DNA from: Gilliamella sp. App4-10 | GTDB taxonomy: Bacteria > Pseudomonadota > Gammaproteobacteria > Enterobacterales > Orbaceae | Length of the DNA stretch: 64,000 nt | Direction of reading: 5' to 3' | Assembly (NCBI RefSeq): GCF_001690495.1 | Contig: NZ_LZGS01000048.1 | Coordinates: 62,001-126,000 of the forward strand | Shown: positions 1 to 8,591 of the stretch, in pieces | Position numbering within the stretch: position 1 is the first letter of the stretch | Layout of the letters: every line of letters begins with the position of its first letter | Translations under genes and position numbers: made by a program | Notes under the pieces: generated by a model | What the model was told of the DNA's origin: nothing | Seen by the model: the letters and a program-made list of their open reading frames with translations, nothing else | The model's database searches: none

Positions 1-1141
1 GCAAAATAGTATAAAAAAGCTGCATAATCAAGACAGGATCTTTTTTAAAGAGGTTATCCTCTTTTATATCAATTAAGTTTTCTCTAATTTGAAAATATTC
101 ATCAATATCATAAGGTTTATTTTTTGGGTTATGCTCAAGTATCGATTCATAAAACAGTTGTAATAACATCTGATTGAGTTCAGTAATGTTGTGAGCGACA
201 CGATAGTAGTCGTGCATCATTTTTTCTACTGGTGTGTTACCTTCGCCTTTGTAACCTAACATATTGGCAATGCTAAGCTGCCGATCAAAAAGTAAGCGGT
301 TATCATAACGTGAGATCACGCAGTGTAAGGCAAAACGCATTCGCCATAAAAATTTACGGCAAGTTTTGAAGTCTTCAATATCTTCAGGGGTTAAATAATT
401 GAAGTCAGCCATTTTTTGTAAAAATTCACCACCAAAATGGCGAATGGCGATCCATTGGATTATCTGCATATCGCGTAATCCGCCAGGACTATTTTTCAAA
501 TCAGGTTCTAGATTATAAGAGGTACTGTGATACTGCTGGTGGCGGTTTTGTTGTTCTTTAATTTTTGCTTGATAAAAAGCACGAGAAGGCCATATCTTAT
601 CGCTAAAAATTTGTTTGTGTAATTCATCTAATAGTAATTGATTGCCCGAAATAAGTCTTGATTCAATTAAATTAGTCATTATGGTGATATCATTTTTCGC
701 TTCTTGCAAGCAAATTCTCAATGTTCTAACACTGTGACCTATATCTAAATGTAAATCCCATAACAAGCGAACCAAATCACCGATCTGTTTTTCAATCTCT
801 TTAGTCAATGGATAATCACTTAGTATCAAAATATCAATATCTGACAATGGATGCAATTCAGCCCGACCATAGCCCCCAACGGCAACCAAAGCGATGCGAT
901 TGCGTTTAAAAAAAGAAGAGACATGTTTAGGAATTTGGTAAAAACACCATAAGCGCTCAAGTAAATGGTCGATAAATTGACTGCGTAAATGCACTAATAT
1001 ATCAATATCGGCTTGTTGCTCAAATTGAGACTTAGACCATTGTTGAAAATCATCAAGTTGTTGTTTGAGGTAACTAACATTTATTTGGTCATCGCTAAAA
1101 TCAAGGGGAGAAATAGGGTATGATAAGCGGGTCTCATTCAT
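1..1141 (-). CDS. glnD: Bifunctional PII uridylyltransferase/uridylyl-removing enzyme GlnD (N-terminal part)
   Basis: Uridylylates and deuridylylates PII signal proteins in response to glutamine, which controls nitrogen assimilation in the cytoplasm. The gene runs off the left edge, so about 380 N-terminal residues of a protein usually near 870 are present. The nucleotidyltransferase motif GGYGRAELHPLSDID lies at residues 89-103 and holds the metal-binding acidic pair; the visible part then continues as GlnD-like helical sequence. The start is the ATG at 1141, which gives an N-terminus of family length; no clear Shine-Dalgarno is seen. The HD and ACT domains lie outside the window. The call rests on the motif and on overall resemblance recalled from the E. 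coli protein. Confidence 0.93.
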   Translation of the reverse strand, partial: MNETRLSYPISPLDFSDDQINVSYLKQQLDDFQQWSKSQFEQQADIDILVHLRSQFIDHLLERLWCFYQIPKHVSSFFKRNRIALVAVGGYGRAELHPLSDIDILILSDYPLTKEIEKQIGDLVRLLWDLHLDIGHSVRTLRICLQEAKNDITIMTNLIESRLISGNQLLLDELHKQIFSDKIWPSRAFYQAKIKEQQNRHQQYHSTSYNLEPDLKNSPGGLRDMQIIQWIAIRHFGGEFLQKMADFNYLTPEDIEDFKTCRKFLWRMRFALHCVISRYDNRLLFDRQLSIANMLGYKGEGNTPVEKMMHDYYRVAHNITELNQMLLQLFYESILEHNPKNKPYDIDEYFQIRENLIDIKEDNLFKKDPVLIMQLFYTIL

Positions 1142-1163
1142 AGTAATAACATTAAAACAAAGG

Positions 1164-1216
1164 AAATTTATTGATATCCTTACCCGATTTAGTGTTGCTG
1201 TCAAGCAACAGTTGTT
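1164..1216. repeat. Diverged short repeat, copy A
   Basis: This stretch between glnD and the next gene resembles 4595-4648 in the same orientation, with about 70 percent identity by hand alignment and one single-base gap. The best conserved parts are TATCCTTAC and CTGTCAAG followed by ACAGTT. The latter forms a small imperfect inverted repeat around TCAAG. The two copies lie outside the gene pair at 1278-4035. Whether it is a mobile-element end, a regulatory site or chance similarity in AT-rich DNA is not clear. Confidence 0.4.
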
Positions 1217-1277
1217 ATTACTTAGAATGAAGTTGATTAACGTACCCTATTTAAATTATTTAGTTTCCATTTTGTCA

Positions 1278-3113
1278 TTAAAAATGTTCAAACAATATCA
1301 TTTCAAAACCATCAGGATTGAAAGGTAAGTTATCGTAGAGTTGTGGGTTATTTTGGTCTTTAATTTCATTAGTGGTAAATAACACGTTGCCATTCTTATC
1401 AAGATATTGGTTCTCGATATCTCCTTCACTCGATATTTCAATATGATTAGTTTTAATACCTTGTTCATTAAATCTGTCTAACATTGCAGTAATTTTCTGC
1501 TTTTTACAGTGTATGAATGTTCTGATAGTGATTCCTTGGGTATTTTTGATAACTTGAGATAACGGCACATAACTGCCTTTTTCATACTCGGTCTCTATAA
1601 CTAACTTTGGCACCAGATGACTTTCAAGCACAGTCAATTTACTGCTAACAGGGGTATTTTTCTGGTATTCAAATTCAGTTGATAGCCACTGTACTCGTGT
1701 TTTTTGTAATATTGATACGATTTTGCCCATTTCTTTTTCAACACGGATATAAGAGGGGAGGCTAACCGCCTGTTCTACGCTATCTAGTGGAGTTAATTGG
1801 TCTTTATTCGCTAGTGTATAAAAATATATACCATTTTCTAATGATTTAAACTGCGCTAAAGGTAATGAGATTGGTGATTGTTGCCATTTTATTTTGTTAA
1901 TTTTTTTATACTGATAATTATCTCCTATTTCTACTTGAATTAAATCGCTGTATTTATCAAGTGGGAATTGGTTTTCGGCTTCAATTAACGTTAATGGTGC
2001 CTGATGGGGAAAATTTTTGTAACGTTCAACCATAAAATTGGGGAAGGGCAATTGATGGTAATAAACTTGATGGGGCTTAATACCTAAATATTGAGCTCTA
2101 TTTGCAGCTTCACTGTCATATTGATTATTATCACCCATACTATGTTCAAACATCGAACCAGTTAACAGTGCATTACTTTTTTGCACATCCATGATTAATT
2201 TATTGTAAGGATAGGGCTCATCGAGATCCTTTTCAAAATCGAAGATTTCTTCCGGCTTTTGGCTTTTGGTTTTAATCACGTTGCCATCTTTATTTAAGAT
2301 TTGATTTTCTATACGCTTTGGTTTTTCATAATAAATTACGTGATTAGTCTTAACGTCTTGATTATCAAAATAATTATCAATTTCATAGATACCATTCTGT
2401 CTAATATAGGATTCAATGATATAACGTCCTGTTTTGATATTTCTTTTAATCGCTTTAGACATTAATCCAGTATTTTCATCAAACCATATTTCAGAAGAAT
2501 AAATAATATTATGATTTGTATCATACATTTCTAATTTAAGATTCTTTAAGTTATTATTGGCCCAATAATCATAAGTATAATGATTTATAGATGTTAAACA
2601 TCTTTTTTGGGTACTGACCACAATGCCATGTTTTTTTTCAACCCGTAAATAGCAAGGTAGCTCAAATACCTTTTCAAATGAAGCTTGTTTATGTAATTGT
2701 TTATTTTCATCTAACGTATAAAAATAAACTCCATCTTCTAATGACTGAAAAGAATCAGACGGATACATAATTTCAATAATATTGCGTTCACGTTGAAATA
2801 TATCGCTATATTGATAGTTTTCATTTAATTTTACTTGAGAAATATTTTGAGTCGCCATTTTATACATCTTTGGATTGGTTTCTAAACCATTTACTGACGA
2901 AAATAAATCTTTTTCAGGAAAGCTATATTGATTATCGATAAAGAGCATAAAATCAAGTTGAAAATAGACTTTATTCGGAATAATGCCTTGTTTTTTTAAA
3001 TTTTTTATTATTTGAACGTGTTGGTTATTCATTTTTACCTCGGCTAAAGCATATTGAAAAGTTCCTACCCATAATAAAAAAGGGATTAAACTTATCTTTA
3101 TTAAGTTTTTCAT
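1278..3113 (-). CDS. Secreted protein of unknown function with two 300-residue repeats
   Basis: I do not recognise a family. The reading frame is open from 3176, but I place the start at the ATG at 3113 because it opens a signal peptide: Lys-rich start, hydrophobic core, then an ALA-type cleavage site. The longer start would add 21 polar residues and overlap the upstream gene by 17 bases. The mature protein is an internal duplication. A block with FQSLEDGVYFYTL and LPCYLRVEKK recurs exactly 300 residues later as FKSLENGIYFYTL and LPSYIRVEKE, and each half ends with an IENQ-L-K-GNV motif. It is predicted to be periplasmic or surface exposed. It lies directly downstream of the 291-residue gene and is probably co-transcribed. 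A periplasmic immunity or inhibitor role is a guess from this pairing. Confidence 0.75.
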   Translation of the reverse strand: MKNLIKISLIPFLLWVGTFQYALAEVKMNNQHVQIIKNLKKQGIIPNKVYFQLDFMLFIDNQYSFPEKDLFSSVNGLETNPKMYKMATQNISQVKLNENYQYSDIFQRERNIIEIMYPSDSFQSLEDGVYFYTLDENKQLHKQASFEKVFELPCYLRVEKKHGIVVSTQKRCLTSINHYTYDYWANNNLKNLKLEMYDTNHNIIYSSEIWFDENTGLMSKAIKRNIKTGRYIIESYIRQNGIYEIDNYFDNQDVKTNHVIYYEKPKRIENQILNKDGNVIKTKSQKPEEIFDFEKDLDEPYPYNKLIMDVQKSNALLTGSMFEHSMGDNNQYDSEAANRAQYLGIKPHQVYYHQLPFPNFMVERYKNFPHQAPLTLIEAENQFPLDKYSDLIQVEIGDNYQYKKINKIKWQQSPISLPLAQFKSLENGIYFYTLANKDQLTPLDSVEQAVSLPSYIRVEKEMGKIVSILQKTRVQWLSTEFEYQKNTPVSSKLTVLESHLVPKLVIETEYEKGSYVPLSQVIKNTQGITIRTFIHCKKQKITAMLDRFNEQGIKTNHIEISSEGDIENQYLDKNGNVLFTTNEIKDQNNPQLYDNLPFNPDGFEMILFEHF

Positions 3114-3159
3114 ATTATCAGCAACTTCTTTAAATTTAGGTTTACTAGTTGTATTTGTA

Positions 3160-4035
3160 TTATTTTGGTTTCGCATTTTCAGATATGTCTAATAGCTTTT
3201 CCATTAATATTCTTCTTTTAATAGTTGTTTCTTTTACGCCTTTACAGTGTTTATCTAATGATTTTTTATAACGCTTAAAATGTCTATCTAGTTCTTCTCC
3301 AATACAATCAGGATCAGCCAGATTACAGGTAGCTAACAATAAAAATAAAAAGGTATGACAATTAGTTTCCTTATAACAGTCATAGCCCCAACTCCATTCA
3401 TCTTCAAACGCTTGTGCAAATGCTCTAATTTCATTAAATATCTCTTCATCGCTTCGCGTATCACTAGGCAACACATAAGGGTGAGAGGTAAATTTAATTT
3501 TCTCAGGATGAAAACGATTACTTTGATGCGGATCAAAGGCACGACTAGAATATTCATTATTATTTGATTTGCGCCCAGCTTTCCGATCTTTTGTATGAGT
3601 TAATTCGGTTAATGTTTCTTCCTCATCTTCTTTTCGTCTTTGAGCATGGTCGCCGTTTAAAATACCGTCACTTGATACTATTCTCTTGTCAATAAAAATA
3701 TTTAGTAGTTGGATTTTCATTTGCACTGGATACCAACCATAACTTTCTCTAAAATTGTTGGCTTTGGTCGAGTGTTGTAGCGGATTTCCATTTTCATCAT
3801 TAATGTCTTTTTCTTTCAATCCCTTTTTAAATGTATTTTTCATTAACTCATCTATTTCAGTTTCATCTTTATGTAAAAGTTCAATCCAAAAATGCCCAAC
3901 TTGTGATACCAGCAAATTAACCGGTATTCTTCGAATTAAAATATTTTCTAATGGTCTCAACCCCGTCCTGATTTTGGTGGTTACTTTTGATGATTGACGG
4001 TGATCGGTGACTGATTTTGCTGTTATCCAAGTCAT
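3160..4035 (-). CDS. Unknown protein with papain-like His and Cys motifs, candidate effector
   Basis: The family is not recognised. The protein has 291 residues, no signal peptide and no membrane segment. Two motifs stand out: GHFWIEL (His48) and TNCHTFL (Cys226, His227), with an aromatic ESYGWYP segment near residue 100 and a charged, low-complexity middle at 130-165. A His before a Cys in such settings recalls circularly permuted NlpC/P60 or LRAT-like papain folds, but this is a weak pattern match and the fold is unproven. AAGGATTG lies 7 bases before the ATG at 4035. The gene is the first of a two-gene unit with the secreted protein below it. A cytoplasmic protein made together with a signal-peptide partner is the arrangement of type VI effector and immunity pairs, which is inference here. 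Confidence 0.65.
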   Translation of the reverse strand: MTWITAKSVTDHRQSSKVTTKIRTGLRPLENILIRRIPVNLLVSQVGHFWIELLHKDETEIDELMKNTFKKGLKEKDINDENGNPLQHSTKANNFRESYGWYPVQMKIQLLNIFIDKRIVSSDGILNGDHAQRRKEDEEETLTELTHTKDRKAGRKSNNNEYSSRAFDPHQSNRFHPEKIKFTSHPYVLPSDTRSDEEIFNEIRAFAQAFEDEWSWGYDCYKETNCHTFLFLLLATCNLADPDCIGEELDRHFKRYKKSLDKHCKGVKETTIKRRILMEKLLDISENAKPK

Positions 4036-4680
4036 AAAACAATCCTTTAATCCTTTTTATATCTCAATATGACCTTATTTTCTGAATAGCCAGAGTCGGT
4101 TGTGTTGTTGTTACTCTAAGCGATTACATGATTAGCTTTATTTAATATTTGATGATCTCAATTAATAATCGGGTGGTCGTTTCCTTTCCCAATTAAAATA
4201 AATTGTGTAAGGTGATACTCACCAAAATATCAGATAGAATTTGCCTGTATAAATTACTTCTTTTAGTCATACAAGTGTTTATACTGTTGTTGTAATAACC
4301 GGTCATTGATGGAGTACTAACGACCTTTTTATAATAATTTTAAATATATTCAAATAGTAATTTATTTCTTCCTTCCTCCGTGTTTGATAATAACATATCA
4401 CTCATAATATGAGTTTTTAATATATGAAAAAATTTCAGCTATTCCTTTATCCTAATAAATTCTAGTTTGGCTCATACTTTACCTAATCCGATTCTATAAC
4501 AATAATTACTTAAAATGAGCATTGTAATAGTAGTTTCCTTGGTTGCCCGTGAAGCAATTCTTTTTTAGGAAACCCCGTCGGAGAAAAATAGAGAAAATTT
4601 AAACAATATCCTTACTCTATTTTAAATGACTGTCAAGTTACAGTTAGTAGAAAGTGTATTATTAGCGACTGATATGAATT
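4036..4680. other. Intergenic region upstream of the two-gene unit
   Basis: About 650 AT-rich bases with no convincing open reading frame on either strand. It must contain the promoter for the leftward gene starting at 4035, but no single promoter stands out. The second copy of the short repeat lies at 4595-4648. I see no tRNA, insertion-sequence end or long palindrome. Confidence 0.5.
4595..4648. repeat. Diverged short repeat, copy B
   Basis: Partner of the stretch at 1164-1216, in the same orientation. Shared segments are AAATTTA, TATCCTTAC and CTGTCAAG with ACAGTT. Together the copies bracket the 1278-4035 gene pair between glnD and nrdB, as an acquired segment might be bracketed, but the identity is modest. 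Confidence 0.4.
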
Positions 4681-4681
4681 A

Positions 4682-4710
4682 TTAAAAAGGAACAATAATT
4701 TGTTCCTTTT
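4682..4710 (-). terminator. Rho-independent terminator of nrdAB
   Basis: A perfect 11-bp stem (4685-4695 paired with 4700-4710) closes a TAAT loop. In the leftward direction the stem ends in a T run. It lies about 40 bases after the nrdB stop codon, the expected place for the end of the nrdA-nrdB transcript. Confidence 0.85.
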
Positions 4711-4750
4711 GTCAAAAATTTTCAGGATGGTATATGTCTGAATATAAAAA

Positions 4751-5887
4751 TTACAATTTAAAATCGCTTAAATCTTCTTCGTTAATTTCAGAGTCAATTT
4801 GTCCAACTAAATATGAACTCATTTCGGCTTCTTGCGGTGCTACTTGTACATTATCAGACACAAGCCAGTTATTGATCCATGGAATTGGATTTGATTTAAC
4901 TTCAAAGGGTAATTTTAGTCCTACGGCTTGCATGCGAATATTAGTAATATATTCGATATATTGGCATAATATATCTTTATTTAAGCCAATCATTGAACCG
5001 CCTTCAAACAGGTATTCTGCCCACTCTTTTTCTTGATTGGCGGCTTGTAAAAATAGATCATAACAATCTTGTTCGCACTCTTTGGCAATTTCTGCCATTT
5101 CGGGATCATCTTCTCCACTACGCAGTGTATTTATCATAAACTGTGTGCCAGTTAAATGTAGCGCTTCATCGCGAGCAATCAGTTTGATGATTTTAGCGTT
5201 ACCTTCCATTAGTTCACGCTCAGCAAAGGCAAATGAGCAGGCAAAACTGACATAAAAGCGAATAGCTTCAAGTGCATTGACACTCATTAAGCACAGATAA
5301 AGTTTCTTTTTTAGTTCACGTAAATTAATGGAAACGATGTGATTATTAATGTTATGTTTGCCTTCGCCAAATAAATTATAGTAACTTGCATAGCTAATAA
5401 GGTCATCGTAATAACCTGCAATATCACCTGCGCGTTTTTGAATTTCTTTATTGGTGACAATATCATCAAACACGACCGATGGATCATTAACAATATTACG
5501 AATGATATGGGTATAAGAACGTGAATGAATAGTTTCTGAAAACGACCACGTTTCTACCCAAGTTTCAAGTTCTGGAATTGAAATCAGCGGCAGTAATGCA
5601 ACATTGGGACTACGTCCTTGAATGGAATCGAGTAATGTTTGATATTTTAAATTACTAATAAAAATATGCTTTTCGTGTTCAGGAAGGTGTGAATAATCAA
5701 TACGATCTTGTGATATATCAACTTCTTCTGGTCGCCAGAAAAACGAGAGTTGTTTTTCAATTAACTTTTCAAACATCTCATATTTTTGCTGATCATAACG
5801 TGCAACATTTACCGATTGTCCAAGAAACATCGGTTCTTTGAGTTGATCATTATGCACATGCGAGAAAGTACTGTAATTCATACTCAT
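4751..5887 (-). CDS. nrdB: Class Ia ribonucleoside-diphosphate reductase, beta subunit
   Basis: Carries the diiron-tyrosyl radical cofactor that starts reduction of ribonucleoside diphosphates by NrdA. Visible iron and radical residues are Asp87 in [10 protein letters not shown], Glu118 and His121 in the [10 protein letters not shown] segment, and Tyr125 as the radical site, matching E. coli D84, E115, H118 and Y122 with a shift of three. The later ligands lie in the MEGNAK and [11 protein letters not shown] segments. The C-terminal tail ends YLVGQIDSE plus an acidic stretch that docks on NrdA. Its 378 residues are standard. AGGAG lies 8 bases before the start. It is the second gene after nrdA, 138 bases downstream. 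No yfaE-type ferredoxin gene follows it, unlike in E. coli. Confidence 0.97.
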   Translation of the reverse strand: MSMNYSTFSHVHNDQLKEPMFLGQSVNVARYDQQKYEMFEKLIEKQLSFFWRPEEVDISQDRIDYSHLPEHEKHIFISNLKYQTLLDSIQGRSPNVALLPLISIPELETWVETWSFSETIHSRSYTHIIRNIVNDPSVVFDDIVTNKEIQKRAGDIAGYYDDLISYASYYNLFGEGKHNINNHIVSINLRELKKKLYLCLMSVNALEAIRFYVSFACSFAFAERELMEGNAKIIKLIARDEALHLTGTQFMINTLRSGEDDPEMAEIAKECEQDCYDLFLQAANQEKEWAEYLFEGGSMIGLNKDILCQYIEYITNIRMQAVGLKLPFEVKSNPIPWINNWLVSDNVQVAPQEAEMSSYLVGQIDSEINEEDLSDFKL

Positions 5888-6025
5888 AAAAGAACTCCTA
5901 CTAATTTATCGTTGCTTTTACCGCTACCTTCCGACAGTGTAAAAGGTAAATTAAATGGGGAATGACTTGTTACTCCCCATAAAAACTAAGTGTTAGCGTG
6001 TAGCTATTTTTTGTTTTAATAATGG

Positions 6026-8311
6026 TTAAATCTTACAAGCGCCACCTTCGCAACCATCATCACTTTTAGTCAGTGCTATATCACCTTGAATATCTTCAGC
6101 ACCATCGCGGGTATTGTGATAATAAAGTGTTTTTACGCCAAACTTATAAGCAGTTAATAAATCAGCCAATAACTGTTTCATTGGGACTTTATCATTTGGG
6201 AATTTAGTCGGGTCATAATTGGTATTAGTCGAAATTGATTGGTCAATAAATTTTTGCATAATTCCCACCAAATGCAAATACCCTGTATTATTAGGAATTT
6301 GCCAAAGTAGCTCGTAGAAATTTTTTAGCCCATTATAATCTGGCACAACTTGTTTTAAGATACCATCTTTCGAAGCTTTAACACTAATAAATCCTCGTGG
6401 TGGTTCAATGCCATTTGTTGCATTGGATATTTGTGAAGATGTTTCTGACGGCATTAATGCCGATAAAGTTGAATTACGTAACCCATGAGTTTTAATTGAT
6501 TCTCGAAGTGATTCCCAATCATAGTGTAAAGGCTCTTTGGTAATAGTATCTAAATCTTTTTTATAAGTATCGATTGGTAAAATGCCTTGCGCATAAGTTG
6601 TTTCGTTAAATAGTGGGCATGCTCCCTTTTCTTTTGCAAGGTTATTAGAGGCTTTTAGCAAGTAATATTGCATGGCTTCAAAAGTACGATGCGTTAAATT
6701 GTTGGCACTACCATCAGAATATTTAACGCCATTTTTTGCTAAATAATAAGCATAGTTAATGACGCCAACGCCTAATGTGCGACGATTGATTGAAGAGTTT
6801 CGAGCTGCAGGAACTGGGTAATTTTGGTAATCCAGTAGTGAATCAAGTGCACGTACAGTTAAGTCAGCAAGCTCTTCAAAATCATCTAATGATTCGATTT
6901 TACCAAGGTTAAAGGCCGACAACGTACAAAGTGCAATTTCCCCGTTTTCATCATTGACATTATTAAGTGGCTTGGTAGGTAATGCAATTTCCATACATAA
7001 ATTAGATTGATGAACAGGCGCCAATTGAGCATTAAATGGGCTGTGGGTATTACAGTGATCAACATTTTGGATATAAATACGCCCAGTTGATGCGCGTTCT
7101 TGCATTAATAATGCAAAAAGTTCAACCGCTTTAACCACGCGTTTGCGAATATTGACATCTTGCTCATATTGGTGATAAAGCGTTTCAAACTTATCTTGAT
7201 CAGCAAAAAAAGCCTCATAAAGTCCAGGTACATCTGATGGGCTAAATAGGGTAATATTTTCGTTTTTGATTAACCGTTGATACAGTAATTTGTTGATTTG
7301 TACCCCATAATCGAGATGACGAACACGGTTTTCTTCAACCCCACGGTTGTTGCGTAAGACTAATAAACTTTCGACTTCTAAATGCCAAAGAGGATAAAAA
7401 ACGGTTGCAGCACCACCTCGAACACCACCTTGCGAACAAGATTTAACAGCTGTTTGGAAGTATTTATAAAATGGAATACAGCCAGTATGGAAAGCTTCAC
7501 CATCGCGAATTGAGCTACCTAAAGCACGAATTTTCCCCGCATTGATGCCAATCCCGGCGCGTTGTGATACATATTTTACAATCGCACTTGCCGTTGCATT
7601 GATTGAATCTAAGCTATCATCACACTCAATTAATACACAAGAACTAAATTGGCGAGTAGGCGTACGAACACCTGCCATAATAGGGGTTGGTAATGAAATT
7701 TTAAAGGTAGAAACAGCATCATAAAAACGTTTAATATAGTTAAGGCGTGTTTCTTTAGGATAGTTAGCAAATAAACAAGCTGCGACTAAAATATATAAAA
7801 ACTGCGCACTTTCATAAATCTCGCCAGTAACACGATTTTGTACCAAATACTTCCCTTCAAGTTGTTTGACCGCCGCATATGAAAACGACATATCTCGCCA
7901 ATGGTCAATCATTTTGTCCATTTGTTCAAACTCTTCTTGGGTATAATCCTCAAGTAAATGTTTATCGTAACGTTCACTGTTGACCAATTTTTTAACATGT
8001 TCGTATAGTGATGGAGGCGTAAATTGGTTATAGGCCTTTTTACGTAAATGAAAAATGGCCAAACGCGCAGCTAAATATTGATAATCAGGGGCTTCTTGTG
8101 AGATCAGGTCGGCAGCCGCACGGATAATTGTTTCATGAATATCCGATGTGCGAATACCGTCGTAAAATTGAATATGTGAACGCAATTCAACTTGAGAAAC
8201 GGAAACATTGTCTAAACCCTCAGCAGCCCACGCAATGACCCGATGGATTTTATCAAGGTTGATTGGTTCTTTATTTCCATCCCGTTTTGTAACTAGTATT
8301 GATTTATTCAT
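6026..8311 (-). CDS. nrdA: Class Ia ribonucleoside-diphosphate reductase, alpha subunit
   Basis: Catalytic subunit that reduces ribonucleoside diphosphates to deoxyribonucleoside diphosphates. The N-terminal ATP-cone (about residues 5-95, starting VTKRDGNKEPINLDKIHRV) gives activity control by dATP and ATP. The barrel contains the SSCVLIE and NLCMEI cysteine regions, and the C-terminus ends CEGGACKI, the redox pair reloaded by thioredoxin or glutaredoxin. Its 761 residues equal the E. coli length. It is first in the operon with nrdB. Two NrdR-like boxes lie upstream at 8373-8388 and 8404-8419, so repression by NrdR-dATP is the likely control. Assignment is firm. Confidence 0.97.
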   Translation of the reverse strand: MNKSILVTKRDGNKEPINLDKIHRVIAWAAEGLDNVSVSQVELRSHIQFYDGIRTSDIHETIIRAAADLISQEAPDYQYLAARLAIFHLRKKAYNQFTPPSLYEHVKKLVNSERYDKHLLEDYTQEEFEQMDKMIDHWRDMSFSYAAVKQLEGKYLVQNRVTGEIYESAQFLYILVAACLFANYPKETRLNYIKRFYDAVSTFKISLPTPIMAGVRTPTRQFSSCVLIECDDSLDSINATASAIVKYVSQRAGIGINAGKIRALGSSIRDGEAFHTGCIPFYKYFQTAVKSCSQGGVRGGAATVFYPLWHLEVESLLVLRNNRGVEENRVRHLDYGVQINKLLYQRLIKNENITLFSPSDVPGLYEAFFADQDKFETLYHQYEQDVNIRKRVVKAVELFALLMQERASTGRIYIQNVDHCNTHSPFNAQLAPVHQSNLCMEIALPTKPLNNVNDENGEIALCTLSAFNLGKIESLDDFEELADLTVRALDSLLDYQNYPVPAARNSSINRRTLGVGVINYAYYLAKNGVKYSDGSANNLTHRTFEAMQYYLLKASNNLAKEKGACPLFNETTYAQGILPIDTYKKDLDTITKEPLHYDWESLRESIKTHGLRNSTLSALMPSETSSQISNATNGIEPPRGFISVKASKDGILKQVVPDYNGLKNFYELLWQIPNNTGYLHLVGIMQKFIDQSISTNTNYDPTKFPNDKVPMKQLLADLLTAYKFGVKTLYYHNTRDGAEDIQGDIALTKSDDGCEGGACKI

Positions 8312-8372
8312 TCTTTCTACTCAATTTTTAAAATTTATTTTTTTACTTATGATAATTGATGTTTATCAAATT

Positions 8373-8388
8373 ATACAATATGTAGTAC
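8373..8388 (-). promoter_or_regulatory. NrdR box 1 of nrdAB
   Basis: ATACAATATGTAGTAC matches the NrdR consensus (ACACWATATMTWGTGT) at about 12 of 16 positions, including the central AC-W-ATAT-x-T-W-GT core. On the leftward coding strand it overlaps a TATAAT hexamer (8371-8376), as expected for a repressor covering the -10 region. Its centre is exactly 31 bp from the centre of box 2, the three-turn spacing typical of paired NrdR boxes. Confidence 0.75.
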
Positions 8389-8390
8389 CT

Positions 8391-8432
8391 ATTAATTTAT
8401 TAACTACTACATGTAGTAGTTAATAAATTAAT
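8391..8432. promoter_or_regulatory. NrdR box 2 within a perfect 42-bp palindrome
   Basis: The box CTACTACATGTAGTAG (8404-8419) retains the NrdR core pattern, centred on 8411.5. The symmetry extends without a gap or mismatch to 21 bp on each side, far beyond a 16-bp box. It could form a cruciform in DNA; if transcription starts downstream near box 1, it would not be part of the mRNA. The rest of the 280 bases between nrdA and the next gene is AT-rich with no other clear signal. Confidence 0.7.
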
Positions 8433-8540
8433 TATATTCTAAAAAGTAATAAATCAAATTTGTTGTCGCTTATATAAAAGCAGTACAATTATCATTAAAA
8501 ATGATAAATATAGTGAAAAAAAATAAAATTACGAAAGTAG

Positions 8541-8570
8541 AAAATCTACCTATTATTAGGTAGATCTTTT
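8541..8570 (-). terminator. Terminator of the third gene in the secreted-paralogue array
   Basis: A 7-bp stem (ATCTACC with GGTAGAT) and short loop are followed in the leftward direction by a T run. It lies just after the stop codon at 8592. The same hairpin, slightly diverged, follows the other two paralogues, so it was duplicated with the genes. Confidence 0.75.
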
Positions 8571-8591
8571 AGATAGCTTAATTGAAGGTAT

